Shown here in pieces: positions 10,198-23,918 of a stretch of DNA of 64,000 nucleotides (position 1 is the first letter of the stretch; every line of letters starts with the position of its first letter). The translations under genes were made by a program, and so were the position numbers. The notes under the pieces are model-generated. The model had not been told where the DNA came from. It searched no databases and saw only the letters and a list, made by a program, of their open reading frames with translations. Origin of the DNA: Simmondsia chinensis. Lineage: Eukaryota; Streptophyta; Magnoliopsida; Caryophyllales; Simmondsiaceae. The DNA lies in assembly GCA_018398585.1 (NCBI GenBank), contig JAGTTD010000013.1, forward strand, positions 8,094,492-8,158,491. Reading direction: 5' to 3'.

Positions 10198-13100
10198 ATC
10201 CCCCGCAAATGATACAAGCAGAAGAATAATAGATTGGACAAAGGGACTTCAGTTTTTCAGTAACGATGTCTCACGACTTGAATCGTCACTTAGTGTAACC
10301 CAAGTTTAGGACCAACAGTTTGCGAGGTGACTTTCGCTTGAACCTCACAGGGGCTTGTATAGTCTTCCACTCGGACACATACCAAACCCTAACTCTCGGC
10401 AACTCATATAGTTTGGCGCGTTTTATCGTCCATGCGCTCATCCTGGATATTCATAGGCGCTCTAGAAGGCAAGTCTTAAACCTTCATAGGAAGCGGCCAC
10501 ACTCACACATCGACATAGGTGGATCCCATCAAGTGTGTGTTACCGCACACCACCAAACATATGGCTATGGGTCCATTAAGAACTAAAGCTCAACCTCACC
10601 ACTTGGTAACATAACGACAGTGCCCATCAAGTGCAAGGCTTGCTTACATCACCAAACATATGGCTATGGACCCGTCTCTGCACTGTTACACCATAGGGAG
10701 GGAAAACATAAAATACAGTGTACTCGTTGAATAAAACTATGAATTTTTACATTGAACCTATTAAAACCAGGTTGGATACATCACAGTTCATTCATATATA
10801 GACTTTAATCCCATCTCCCTCGATGTTTCCACAACCAATCTTCGACATAGTGTCTTTATCAATGGATCCACAAGGTTCTTTTCAAACCTTACAAAATTTA
10901 GTGATATCACTTTCTTTTAAGTAGATCGTTTATGATCTTAAGCCTAAGACGAATAGGTCTCCTCCTGCCAAACCCATCAAGTGTGCAGTGTCCACACCAT
11001 CCTTTACGGACTATGGGTTAGGTTAAAGCATCAAGCACAACCATCATAAATGACATTTCAACACTGTATTGGAATAAAGTGGTACTTGAGATTTGACCAC
11101 TGCCAACATCAATCACGAGTTGCTCTTACCCCCACATTGAGGTATCTGCAACGAGGTGTTAAACAACTAGCTCCATTGCCTGCTAACTTCAACAAGAGTC
11201 AGTATAACACAATAGTGGAGCAAATATCATATCAATAAAATCAAATCCCCACACCAAGTATTCAATTAGTACATATATCGTACGTATATCGTATATACAG
11301 TTGGCACGAAAGACATATACCGCAAATTTGTCAATTTCACATATCATCACAATTGTGAAACATTATCATCTCAAATCAATTGGATCACCATCAGTTTAGG
11401 TCACAAAAGATCACATACCCATTCTCATCGTACTTAGAGTACATGCATTATTACTATTAAGGGTAGTCCATGTATTACCAATGTTTTATCAAATTTTGGT
11501 GATATCAAGAGAAAGTGGTATAGAAGACCATAATTCATGAGGTGCCTTTTACAATTCAACTTAAGGCAACCCAGGCCTCTGCAAGGCTCTCGAGCCTAAG
11601 TGCTATCATCATTAAATTATTCTCACTGATTTTGGACAGTTACCAAAATAATATTTACATTATAATCAATTTCTACAAGCTAGCTATAACTAGCAAATAT
11701 CGGCAAAAACACAATAATCAGAAAAGATTATAATCAGACAACGTATTTCATAAGCTTTCGGGTGCTCTTACAATCCCCACAATGGTATGTCTCACACCAC
11801 ATTCCTAAGCCACTCAATTTTTCTACATGCCAACTCAATCTTTAAGGACAACTAAATAATACAGGTTTCAGAGGAGTGTCACAACGTATAGCTCACTAAC
11901 GAGCCTAAATACATAGTCATTAGTAGGACATCTCTCACCGATATCAGACACCTAATACGACAAGGAGTTTAGTACAACGTAAACTCCATTTAAAGTACTT
12001 TACTAGTATCTCAACAGTTTAATTAGAGCACTTCAATAGTTATCATTTAGATCAATGTATGTAGACTAGATCTACCACCGACACATGATATAATGGGACG
12101 AGTGCTGTGTTATTCATCAAAACATAATGCTATCAATCACCTTAGCGTATTTAGCTTGTGACGAGATGCCACTTTTTTCTCCTCATCAAGTGAACACTCT
12201 GGTTATATAGTATGTCATCCAAATGACCAACATGAGCATACAACATATGACAATAACCCAAATAAGGTATCTAGACACAAGCTAAATACCAAGTCTATAA
12301 TCAATCAAGGTCCTCATATGACCTGCACCTTACCATTTTCCCAAAAACTATAAACGAAGACATAAAACAATAATCCTAAGGGCATAATAGTCTCCAAAGG
12401 CAACACAAGTCCACATATGACTCAAACATATCATACTTTCCAACTGCAAACTGAAAATTCAGAAAAATAGTCCAAAAAACCAGCATAATACTAGTATGGA
12501 CATCAATATTCAGCATCACAATTTGGAGAATGTACACAACATACAGCAGTTGCACATCATAAACATCAAATATTACTCCAGTACTGCAAAATTCAGCATG
12601 TAAAATTCATGACAGCATGTTATTTCAGCATCTTACAACAGCTAACCAACATGTAGCAGCAACATATAGCACCAACTAAACATGTAGCAGCATATTCAGC
12701 TTGAAAACAATCTATAAACAATATGTTTATCACTGATTCAAGCAACAAGTAACAACATACCAACCTGCATCAAACGTAGTCATGGGAAACACATGAGACA
12801 CATCAATATGGGGACCAATACACAAAACCATACATAGATTTTTCACAAGAATTCATAAGTCCTATTAGCCCTTTACAATGATCAATAGGTCACTCAAAAC
12901 ATGCGAGAAAATCCAATTCGCACATACAAGATCTAAACTCATAGTTGAAACTCAAGCATGCAATGCTTTACCAACATAAGGGATTCAAGATTGTAACAAA
13001 CTTGGTCAAACTGAGCACCCTTTTTTCAGAAGCCAAGCTTGATTAGTCTTATCAAGTTTGAAATCAACCTTAGTCTTGAACTCTTGAATGAATTCTAGAC

Positions 13101-14996
13101 CTCCTTTCAAAATTTAGCTTGGTAAGATATTGGAATGCCTAGCACTCAGCCCGATTCATCTCATTACACTAATCAAGCCTAGCCTTTTTAGCCAATATTG
13201 AGCACTTGAAAGGCTATTAAAGAGCCACTAAGTAGCAGACTCCTTAAAAAATGTTCACGGTCTTCCACAAGTCTAGAACCCCCTTATCTAAACTTGTCAC
13301 GTTAAGCTTATAGAGCCTGTTTGCTCTAAACTCAATTTATTTATCAAGCCCCAAAGGGTTCTAGTGGATTAAAACACTACTATTTCATCTAAAGCTTGGT
13401 TTATCTATGTCCCTAATCACGTACGTGATGAAAGGCTTCTCTTTCACATACCAACACTTTTGAGAAATGTAATGGGGTATTAACTGTCATACATATAATG
13501 AAAAGTTCACTCATCAGAACATCAAAATTAACCACAAAAACTTTTGATCATCATCAACTTGAAGTAACTTGATTACAGTCAGTTGTAAGCATATGAAGAA
13601 GTCAAATTACAACTACAGTAAGCAAAAAAGCTACTAAATCGAACAATAAACAAATAGCGTATTGGTAACATCTCCTACACCATATGAAGATTGTTCTTTC
13701 CCAAGGGATAATATAATTCCATGGTCAGAAAAAACTAGTAAGTCCATCTTGTCAATTAGTTGAGATTTTCTCATAAGTAATGCCTGGACAAACAAGTAAA
13801 CAATGGATAACCTTAACATAGCATCAACACTACACAACCACATACTTTCAAGTATGGCACCACAAAAATGTAAAACCACACAGGATACATTGCATATACT
13901 ATTAGACAGTGTAATGTAGAGTATTATGCAAAGAGCAACAATTCAAGACCATATGTAACTGGCAATCCATTTAATGTATCACAAGAGAGATCCACAGATA
14001 GAATAGCAATAAGTTATTTCTCCACATTATCGCCTCTCCATTCTTGATACTAGACTATCAAATAGTAAATACTAACCCATCTTTAAAGGATAATTCTGAC
14101 ATAAACTAATGTGCAGGATGCCTAGCACCCTCTACTATGATAACTCCTAAGAATTCCCCCTTTTTTCCGAATTTCTAACCAATCCCGCATCATTCCATTA
14201 CAGTGAAATAAGCTTGAAATGGCTCATTGTCAAATAAGGCATTTATTTAAACAATTTCCAATATCAAAGCATAACTTTATCCTAAAACCCCGAGTTCCCA
14301 ATATAAACAATTGGTAAATTATACATATACATAATAGCAATCAAAAAGATGAAATCATCACCAAAAGTACTACAGAAAGTGATCAATATCGAATACAACA
14401 ATTTTGTGCTACATACGCAGGGATGAAACTTCATATGAACATGTAAAAATTTATCCGAATGAATTAGACAACATTGTCCTAATCATAATACAAATATCTT
14501 ACATGGATAAATATCAAAATTCATATTATCAAAAAAGATGGTTTCTTAATTTTAGACTATGTTTCTGTTACTAATTTCAAATGTATACATTGGAATTATT
14601 TTATTACTAATCAAAATTAATTCCTTTTTTTTTTTAATTCCTAGATTTTTATCTGCTTCTTCCTCTACTCAATTCACTTAATTACAATAGTCTTCGACTT
14701 CTCTCTGCCTCTCTACCCTAACAAACATAATATTCTTTTATGCAATTTCAACTCCATGGCAGAAAATTTTTGCCCAAATTGACATCTCTGCACAGGGATT
14801 GTACTAAAGAAACCTATGAAATTCAGGTTATGACTATGTAGAAAAAAACACAAGCATCAAACTAAGAATCTAGAATACAGACTCATTTTATTTTTACTTT
14901 AGTTGTTCGCTTTTTTTTTAGATGTAAACAGTTATCGTCATCCGTACAAAACATGGTCAATCTCTACAGTAATTACTCCCAAAATCGTCTTTTAGA
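10198..14996 (-). pseudogene. Copia internal region; only the RNase H end is readable
   Basis: On the minus strand, 10953-10801 reads a Copia RNase H tail: ISLNFVRFEKNLVDPLIKTL, followed by RRLVVETSREMGLKSI. It aligns with the family pattern in which IDFVRSxxNLADPLTK is followed by a TSRGMGL block. The stretch 10198-10800 is a 3' untranslated part. Beyond 10960, to 14996, I see no further protein motif; the sequence is AT-rich, and around 12500-12720 it repeats words such as 'catgtagcagca'. A minus-strand ORF at 13634-13879 has no recognisable domain. Most of gag-pol has been lost or has decayed past recognition. Confidence 0.65.
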
Positions 14997-15714
<718 letters not shown>

Positions 15715-16212
15715 GACATAACTACATAGTCAAGTTAAACAAAGTCATAGCACTATGCCAGAGCCCCACAAGAAACTTGATGAACATCTACAACAAATTT
15801 CAGGAGTTAGGACATCAATTATGGAAAATGGGACTACAACTCATTAGATTTCATATAGAACAACTAGAAGGACTCATATCTGAATTAGATCAGAGTTTCA
15901 TCCCACACATACACATCTCCTAGGGATTTTATGCCGGAGACTTGATTTGAACTGCTAGGTATAGTCGAAACACGAATCAGAAAACTGTCCACTTTACCGT
16001 TTCTTGGCAGCATATTTTCCTGAAACCTAACATCTGAGCTCGAATACCAATCAATAGATATTCTACCACGAGCACTACTAGTTGCAAATTCTAGATTTGA
16101 AGCATAAATATGACCATTATGAATAAATTACACTGTCATCATTCCACTTAAAAGGGGAAAGAAAGAAACGTGTTAGATTTTTGTATATAACTAAATCACA
16201 TTTTTTTTTACA
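15715..16212 (-). pseudogene. PRAF-like (RCC1-FYVE-BRX) gene fragment, copy A
   Basis: The minus strand from about 16140 to 15917 is open and reads ARGRISIDWYSSSDVRF, then VDSFLIRVSTIPSSSNQ and KSLGDVYVWDE. This is the linker preceding the first RCC1 blade, which in plant RCC1-FYVE-BRX proteins ends LGDVYIWGE. The same exon is found at 44640-44900 and 59840-59990. Downstream exons are missing, because a Copia inserted just 3' of it (9498-15714). The sequence at 15715-15740 continues the copy-A spacer cut by that Copia. Not functional. Confidence 0.75.
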
Positions 16213-16399
16213 CTGTGTTTGGCACTCGGAATTAGGATTAGACTATGGAGTAACAACTTCTGTTATGATTCTGATGGAACTAGAATTAGAATAGAATTGA
16301 AATTCCCATTTGGATAGGATTTAGAGGCTGGAACTATAATTCCAAAACAAATTCAAGTCATCTCAAGTTTCGCGTAAGCCAAAAATTTACCATAGCTTG
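16213..16399. mobile_element. TIR element, PIF/Harbinger-like family 3 (copy A, truncated)
   Basis: After a TTA, the sequence opens with CACTGTGTTTGGCAC, the same terminus as the elements at 44953 and 60044. The interior has the same 'ggaattggaatt'-like runs and a degenerate 'caagtcatctcaag' word. It is cut at 16399 by the Copia 16400-31232 and no right end was found beyond it. Confidence 0.6.
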
Positions 16400-16947
16400 T
16401 GTTAGGAAAATGCGTAAAGCAGGCACAGAATTCAGTCACCAATCTCAAGGCATGAAGCGAATCATTTTCCTTAAGACTTATTTCATGGATACCGAAATAG
16501 TATAAGGGATACAATGAAACCCAAAACAAAGTGAGGGTAAGAGTGTAGAGAGGATGGATAACCGAGACATAAAAAATGAGAATGATATTTTTTTCAACCA
16601 TTTTGCAAATGCCTTCAGTGGCTTTATATAAAAATTCATGTGCTTCTTGAAAGAGACACATCTCTTAAAACAAGGCTTTTGGCAAGGGACATAACCCTTT
16701 AAAACATATATAATTAATTTCCCAAAGTCACAAATACCCGCGGAAAGGAATGGCCATAGTTGCCCTGTGTGTCGACACAAAGCTCGATATGTCAACACAC
16801 AATGTGCGTCGATACACAAACCCAGCTCCTAGGTTCTGTAAGTCTGTATGTCAACACACACTTAACATGACTCGACATACACCATATTTAAACTAGAATA
16901 TATCAAATACACATCCGAAAATACTTTATTTTGAAAATACAGTAACA
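16400..16947 (-). repeat. 3' LTR of Copia 16400-31232
   Basis: The 548-bp LTR pairs with 30720-31232. A minus-strand TATATAAAG at 16622-16630 is a plausible TATA box. Imperfect 'tgtgtcgacaca' palindromic words occur near 16760-16860. Confidence 0.88.
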
Positions 16948-17544
16948 ATCCCCCACCATTTTCAGAATACATACATTCTCCTACAAATTATACATCATCT
17001 CGGAATAAAAGAAAGTATTTAGGCATAAATGAGAGTGTCTTCCAATTGAACCCTCACTTAATGAAGACACGTCACAATTAATCGGATTGTAATGGTAGAC
17101 TAAGCTTTGAACCATACGAGTCCATTTAACTAACCACACATGTCTCCACACACAAGACTTACCCTCACAAAGCACCTTACTTCGACTGATACATTTTAGG
17201 CCTTGTGTCCCGTACCCTTCATGAATGTAACAGAGTTAAATTTACCAAAAAAATGTAACAGAGTTAAACCCATGACATTAAAACACTTTTTGAAGCAGCC
17301 AAACGTCACACTCATTTATGTAGACCCTATTGACCATGTCCCTGCAACACGATATTGGATAATTTCCTTGGGTCCATTAAGAGCATACGTTCAACCTCCT
17401 TTTCCCGTTATCACAGGTTACCAAGCACTACACCTGGGATAGAATTTTACTTTTAGTGTTTGCAATCACACGGATGATGGAACTCTCTCATTAAACGCAT
17501 GACCTAGCAGTGTACCAAGCGTTGGGTTGAGGGTCCATCATGGG
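16948..17544 (-). other. 3' untranslated part of Copia 16400-31232
   Basis: It begins with the PPT (minus strand TGGTGGGGGAT) and continues to the end of the RNase H remnant. No coding signal is seen. The layout, a long non-coding stretch between RNase H and 3' LTR, matches that of the Copia at 9498-15714, suggesting related lineages. Confidence 0.6.
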
Positions 17545-18560
17545 TAACTAAAATTGACGGGTTTTACCCATCTTTTTACTCATTTTTATTACCAAGTCTC
17601 TAGCAAGGCTTTTCAATAAGGAATCCGTTAGATTCTGACTTACATTTTCACAGTCCACAGTGACCACCCAATTTTTCATAAGTTGTTTCACATAACTATG
17701 TCTCACACTAATGTGTCCGAACTTTCATTAAACACTTCACACTTATGCATTTGAGTAGCCTTACTATCACACTTGATAGAAATAGGTGATATTGTCTTAG
17801 ACCATAAAGAAATCTTATACAAATGATCATTTAATCATTTTGCTTCTTTACTAGTGAAAAACTAGAGCAATAAACTCTATAACTATGGTAGAACTAATAT
17901 ATGCTTGTTTCTTGAAACCCTAAGAGACAACACCCCACCATGTAGGAATACCCAATTGCTTGTAGAAGTATAGTCCTCCTTATCGGAGATACAATGGACA
18001 TTTGAGTATTCTTCTAAAGTAGAAGAATATACATTAAAATATATACCATAATCTATGGTCATTTTAGTACCTTATGTACCATATGCTAGTAAATTTTAAT
18101 TGAATTGCAAGTATATCTACTTAGCTTTCCAACAACAAAGGATATAACCAGCCCTTTAATACTCCAATTGTACTGCTGGAGTACATTCATTTGGTATCAA
18201 ATATTCATACCAAATATCAGTATGTCATCAACATTACTTTTTTATTATTAAAAAACTTGCTATATATGCATTTATCGGATTCATCTATTGCCTCTTTCCA
18301 AAAGTGGTATCATGAGATTTATAGCTTCATCAAACATCATAGGCTCAAATCATATAACCCAACAATCTAAAGCTTGACCATCCATATTGTGCCTAGTTCG
18401 GTCCACTAGATACATAAAGAAATACAGTCCAAATGACTTTTCCTTTCTCGCTCTTCTACTCTTCTAAGTTTTAAAGCATTGTCAGGGTTTTCTTCCCTAT
18501 CATTATGATTTTTATCATTTGACATAGACATGTCACTTTCGCCGAAATTTGAACTTTCAG
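17545..18560 (-). pseudogene. Copia RT and RNase H remnant with internal deletions
   Basis: Reading the minus strand downward, 18500-18300 holds an acidic stretch and FDEAIN, typical of the region before RT. At 18236-18201 NVDDILIFGMNI represents the RT catalytic box with its two Asp residues. From about 18000 to 17545 follow ISDKEDYTSTSNWVF, ISPISIKCDSKATQMHK and further RNase H blocks in shifting frames. The RT core between these pieces is shortened, so large internal deletions have occurred. Many stops make it non-coding. Confidence 0.75.
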
Positions 18561-20814
18561 TGTAGGAATTGAACAAAAACCATTTTATCTTAATACATTT
18601 TGCTTCAAATTAGCATAATGTAACATCATTTCATCAACATTGATGCAAGACATAGGATCACTTTTGTGCACTCATCCATATTTTCATTCATGAACTTCAA
18701 TTTGCCCATAATTAAATCATATGAATTATCGTGACATTTATAAGCATCAAAATTTACAGATAACATATGAATCATTTTAATTCAATATTAATATATGCTT
18801 GAATATCATTAAAACAACATAAAATATATAATTATGTCTTTCATGATCCATCAAATATTCCATTCAAATTCACACCACTTTTGCAAACAAAAAGTATTTT
18901 TATTCATAAATTAAAGGTGCAATTGCATTAACATGCATACTTGCGTTATTCCCATAATCGCATTAATAGCGATGCTTATACATAAATTATTTAAATATAT
19001 ATGAACATGCACGTATTGAATATATAAATGGAACATGCATTAATCTTATAACTCCATTAAAACATATACATGATTATACTCAAATTCTTTTCATAACTAT
19101 GAACACATATGCATTAAACCTCAATTTAGTAACTATTCATACTACAAATTCTTGAGGTTTACAATGCATACATAATATATGAATTACATTGTGATTATAT
19201 TTGCCAATAATGTATGCATTATTTTGTTTCAACCATCATAATTCCATGAGAATTACAATCTTGGTTACACATTTTTACCAATTTATAACAATCATGTATC
19301 CATAAATTAATGTCTTATTAAAGCTAAGCAAGTCACTATTAATCAATCATTACGAACATGTATCGTCGACCACACAAGTGTTTGATTTTAGTGTCAGCAT
19401 TTACACATATAATATTCAGTAAGGTGTTACATTGCAAAATAAACATACAAATATTGCATTATATTCACACATATGCAAATATTTCTGAGTATCAAAGGGC
19501 CAATTACATTACAAAGTGAATATGCGATTTTCAAAAATGAAAATCAAACTTTTGCTTATCATTATTTTACCTTTAATTTCCTTCACTCAATTACATATTC
19601 GTATTATGAATCTAAACTATGAATACGTTTTAATATTTCATGAAAAACCAATTGTTCCTATCTATTTATAATTGTAGGAAATTATCAGTCAGGTAACCTG
19701 AGATTTGAGCCTTTATCACCTAGGTACCCTTACGTTTTAATATATACAACGGGGTACCTTAAGGTTTGAATTTTTTTCAGTTAGGTGCCTTATTATCAAA
19801 TTTGAGGATTTTTTTTAAGAATCTAGTCAATTTTATACAAAAAAAAATGTTGATATAATGCATGAATACGATAATATATATTAGCCAGTGCCAATATTTC
19901 CATCAAAAATTTAGCGAATAGTAATAAAATATTCATCGAATGTTGATATAGACCACTTAAAAATTACGATAATTATTTTTTGGAAAAAATTATCGAATTT
20001 TAATAAAAACACTTATATCTTGTTGACATCATGTTAATTTTAGCATTTTCTAACGAAAATCTATTGAATTTTTGACTAAATGGTATCTCATTGATAAAAT
20101 TTTAAACTTTAGGCTAGCTAAGTGATAAACTGTTTAAAACTCAGAGTACCTCACTGTATACATTAGAATGTCAAAGTACCTAAATGATAAATGCTCAAAC
20201 CTTAGGGTACTTAATTGATAATTTTCCTATAATTTTATACCCAAATTTTTATAATGATATGATATAACATATAATAGAAACTAAAGCATTAACAAGTATA
20301 TATTTACATACATACATACATACATAAGATGTGACCTTATAGATATGATATATCTTCAAAAAAATATCCTCCTTTTTACATGCGTATTAAGCATACAAAA
20401 TCGCTTATAACTTAAAATCACTTTAATTGGCTTTTAACAAGTATATATAAAACATATATAAGTAATAATTTCATGAAATAAAATAGTGTTATCATATACA
20501 TGTATGGCCTTTCAACATTTTCCGTATTACCAATTCATAATAAAAATTCAACAAGGAGGTGTTCACAATTCATGATTTGCTAAATTTATCTCATCAATTT
20601 TATTATATATACAACCACATTATTCAAAATTTTCAGCGAGATTCAACTACCAATTTTATAATAAACATGTGTCTACAATTTCTTTACATTTTATTATTAG
20701 TTTTGACCTCGTCTCAACATCTAGTTTCAACAACCATGCCAAACAAAGATTTTATCCTTTTTGGTATCGCCTCGGTGTCTGATTTCAACAACCACCCAAA
20801 ATAAGATTTTTTAT
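18561..20814 (-). other. Decayed interior of Copia 16400-31232
   Basis: The stretch is very AT-rich and no protein domain is recognisable on either strand. A short (cata)n run is at about 20310-20330. A repeated phrase near 19680-19800 and 20120-20230 ('ggtaccttaaggtt', 'aaccttagggtacttaat'), inverted between the two sites, suggests a small decayed inverted-repeat insertion of about 550 bp. The stretch ends at the target site of the nested gypsy element. Confidence 0.45.
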
Positions 20815-20819
20815 ATTAC

Positions 20820-21653
20820 TGTTTTGGTAACAGTTATAGGGGTTCTTTTATAGAGGGCGATAATACATGCCCTTTATTTTTATTTAAATTTTTATTAATT
20901 ATTAACGTTTTTATTACAAGGATTTTTGATGGGGTACAAGAAAAGAACAAAGAACGAGGGGGGTCTTGCTACTGTTAGGGTCCTTTGGCCGAGGCCCAAG
21001 GAGGGTCGTGAGAACGCCCAAGAGTGAGGGTGAGTATGAAGGTAGGTGTGTGTGAATGTATTGATGGGTATACGTGTGTTTGGTATGGGGGCTAGGGCCC
21101 TATTTATAGGGTGGCTAGGCTTGGAAGAGCGGGTCTCCGGAGATATGTCCGACAGGTCTTGGGGGGTGCATCTGACGGAAGCCGCATATGAGGCTTCGGG
21201 AGGCGTGCCCGACAAGAGCCGTGTCCGGGGCCTCGGAAGGGGTGTCAGACGAGAGCTGCGTCCTTCGGAAAAGGTGTCCTTCGAAAAAGGTGTTTCTCGG
21301 AGGGGGTGTCATTCGGAGAAAGGTGTCCCTCGGAAAAGTTGTTCCTCGGAAAAGGTGTCCCTTGGAAAATGTGTTCGGTAAGAGCTGCATTCGGGACCTT
21401 CGGAGGACGTGTTCGGCGAGACTCTTCGGGTTCCGAGTATTGAGTCGTCGTCCATCGGAATCGTGGTGCCGTGTAGTTGTTGTTGCCCGGCAGGCTCTCA
21501 GAGGAGCGCATCTCCGGGCGAGATGTTGCGGTGTTCGGGGGCCACGCATCACTCCGTTGTCGAGGTGCCCGGAGGCCACGTGTCATCCCTTCATTGCGGT
21601 TCATTGGGGGCCACGTGTCGGTTTTTCTTGGATGCAATTTTTTGGTCCCAACA
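20820..21653 (-). repeat. 3' LTR of the gypsy element
   Basis: The 834-bp LTR runs TGTTTTGG...CCCAACA on +. It is longer than its partner mainly because of a short tandem expansion at 21264-21372. Open frames running through it on both strands (for example 21046-21658) are by-products of its GC-rich composition. Confidence 0.9.
21264..21372. repeat. 16-bp tandem repeat inside the gypsy 3' LTR
   Basis: About seven degenerate units of the type 'ttcggaaaaggtgtcc' lie here. The other LTR has a single unit at the equivalent place (about 28537), so the array expanded, or contracted, in one LTR after insertion. Confidence 0.8.
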
Positions 21654-21672
21654 GTTAGTCCCCCGCCAGTTC
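21654..21672 (-). other. Polypurine tract of the gypsy element
   Basis: The minus strand reads GGCGGGGGACTAAC immediately before the 3' LTR. Confidence 0.75.
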
Positions 21673-21676
21673 TTAA

Positions 21677-22438
21677 ATGATTCTCGTTTTCGACTTGGTT
21701 TGCGGAAGTTCCTTCTTTTGTCCCTCCCTTTTGCTTTATCTTTTCTCCTTTTTTGCGTCTTCCTTAGTGGATGAGTTAGCGAGTGTTGATATGGCTAGCA
21801 TGTTTGCTCCGCCAGATCTCCCGGAGGACCGGGGCCCTGCCCCGGCCCCAATTGTGCTTGCTTCTCCTGCAGTGGTGCCGCAGAACCTTCCTCAAGAGTC
21901 CAGTGAGCCGGTGGAGCCATTGAGTAATTCATTCACTTCTCGGGCTGCGAAGTGGCCTCGTGCTCATCGTGAGGAGGACTCGGCTAGTGATGGGGCAGCG
22001 CCGAGGTTCGTCCTTCCGTTGGAGGTTTCGGCAGCTATGGAGGAACTTCCCGGTCCTCGAGAGTTCGAGAGCATTGCGGTGGCTCCCGAGGTTATGGGGT
22101 CTTCTGGCTCGAACGTGATGGAGCCCACGCCTTCTCTCTTCGGAGACCTTGGAGCCCATTTTCCCGAGGTGAGGTGCCCTGCTTCTGGGCCGGACCTTAA
22201 AGGGATTCTGGGAGCTTTTCATGACCTGCGGAGGCCGTCGTCTCCTTTCGTCCTAAGGGGGAAAGTGGCGATGATCTCGGATCCGCCTTGTGGTGCAAAG
22301 GGCTTCGGACCATATGTTCCGGACCTTAGGGGAGCTTCTTCTTCTACAATTCCGTGCAGCTCCGTCTTCTTGAGTGATCCCGAACTCATCAGCTCATGTT
22401 GCTTCATCAATGCTCAGGCGTTCCACTCGTTGTCTTGA
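21677..22438 (+). CDS. Antisense ORF of the gypsy element, 253 codons
   Basis: This ORF is open from an ATG at 21677 to a stop at 22438, opposite to gag. A hydrophobic N-terminus (CGSSFFCPSLLLYLFSFFAS) is followed by a Pro, Glu and Ser rich stretch. A later in-frame Met at 21791 (MASMFAPPDLPEDRG) is a more natural start. I recognise no domain in it. Additional antisense ORFs near the 3' LTR are known from several Tat-lineage elements such as Retand and Grande, and position and orientation here fit that. Whether it is translated is unknown; it could also be the front part of a captured host gene. Confidence 0.45.
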   Translation: MILVFDLVCGSSFFCPSLLLYLFSFFASSLVDELASVDMASMFAPPDLPEDRGPAPAPIVLASPAVVPQNLPQESSEPVEPLSNSFTSRAAKWPRAHREEDSASDGAAPRFVLPLEVSAAMEELPGPREFESIAVAPEVMGSSGSNVMEPTPSLFGDLGAHFPEVRCPASGPDLKGILGAFHDLRRPSSPFVLRGKVAMISDPPCGAKGFGPYVPDLRGASSSTIPCSSVFLSDPELISSCCFINAQAFHSLS

Positions 22439-22450
22439 TACGCCAACGGT

Positions 22451-23178
22451 GTGTTGGTCCAGTCTCGGTGTTATGTGGATCGGGACGATATTTCCGTCTT
22501 TTCGGGTACGGCGGTGACGGGGCAAGTGATTCCTCGGTTTTCGGTGGAGTTTCTCTCTGGTTACCGGCGAATACTTGGATGTAATGGGGGGCTGGTCCTG
22601 TGTCGGGAGTTTGACCCTAGTAGTCCCTCATGTCTCTTTATCTTCAATCCGACTACCCGTTTCTTGCTTCCGTCGGGTTCTCTAACTGAGGGAGTTCTGG
22701 CTCCGTTCGCCCAATGTTCTATGACGGCCATCATTGTATGTCAGGGCTTAGGCGGGTCATTCAGCTTCCGAGTGCTCTTGCTGGTCTATTATTTCGCCTT
22801 GAGACCAACCGAGGAAGGTGGTCGAACTTCCATAAGGTTTTGGCATGAGAAGACGACTGGGTTTACAAAGGTGAGCGTGATATCGGGGGTCAAAACCTGT
22901 TGTTCCATGTCCCTATCTGTATTGATGACTTGATCTTCTTGATATCGGACTGGGGCTCTTATCTCTCGATCCGTTCCCCCTTCTATTATTCGTATGTAGT
23001 CCGCCGGAACATGGCTATAAGTACGCCGGCGTTCTCTTTCTTTCCACCGCAAGTCTACTTGAGCATCACAAAGTGCGAGGATACGGGCCTATTTCGCTGG
23101 GATGGCCCTTCGACCGTTGGGACTTCGTTGTGTCTGATGGTTTTTTTTTTTTTTTTTTTTTTTGCGTTATCGCTATAA
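22451..23178 (+). pseudogene. F-box-associated-like sequence on the antisense strand
   Basis: Two overlapping + frames (22451-22933 and 22900-23178) continue the antisense ORF after a stop at 22438 and a frameshift near 22900. The first contains GCNGGLVLCREF and LFIFNPTTRFLLPSG, resembling the start of plant F-box-associated (FBA) domains, where a 'NGLLC...NPTTR...LP' pattern is typical. The second has no clear motif and runs into a 23-base poly-T tract at about 23141-23163. It could be a captured F-box gene fragment or part of a native Tat extra ORF. The assignment rests on short motifs only. Confidence 0.35.
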
Positions 23179-23879
23179 TTATCTTTAATTTTATTATTAT
23201 CGGTTTATTATTAAAGTTATTTTTTTAATATAATTATTTATAACGTATATTTGTTAGAACCTGAGAAGGTTCCCGGCTTGAGTCAGTCAATTTTATTTTA
23301 TTTTATTATGTGTCATTTTTTTCACCCTATTTGTTTTGGATTTTATAGTGTTTGTAGGAGTCGGTCGTCCGAAAAATATTCGAACGTGGTTTCTTTCCGA
23401 TACGAAAACTTTTTCTTTTTCTTTTTTTCTTTGATGGGACTAGATGTGTCCTATCAAGTCCCCTTTGCTTTACTCTTCTCTCTCTCTCAACCGTCTCTCT
23501 CTTTCTCTTTGGCTCGGTTTTTGCGTTGCTTTACGATGGTTTAAGCTCGGGTTTCGGGTGAGCTTGGCTCTAAGGTACGGTCTCCCTTACTTTGCCATTT
23601 TTAGAGTTGAGACGAACTCGTTCTTTGGGGAAAGACCGTGTCTTGTCCCTTGCACTTTCCCTGAGAAAGTGCTTTCGAGTTTTGATCCTGTTATGGGCCA
23701 TTTTTTTAGGGGGGGCTCGACTTCCGAGAGAGGGCTCGGTTTCGGAGACATGCATAGGATTTTTGCCTTTTTTTTTTTTTTTTTTTTGTCCGAGGGCTAG
23801 ATGGAGCGATAGAAAGAGAGAGCCTCATTTTAGGCTTTTGTTCGTATTACCTTAGTTTGTTTACGATCCTTAAGTTTTT

Positions 23880-23918
<39 letters not shown>

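Noticed and set aside
13634..13879. 81-codon minus ORF inside the old Copia
   Set aside because: No recognisable domain, no partner copy elsewhere in the window, and surrounded by decayed transposon sequence.
21046..21658. Overlapping long ORFs on both strands of the gypsy LTR
   Set aside because: They lie in a GC-rich LTR, differ between the two LTR copies through indels, and show no domain.
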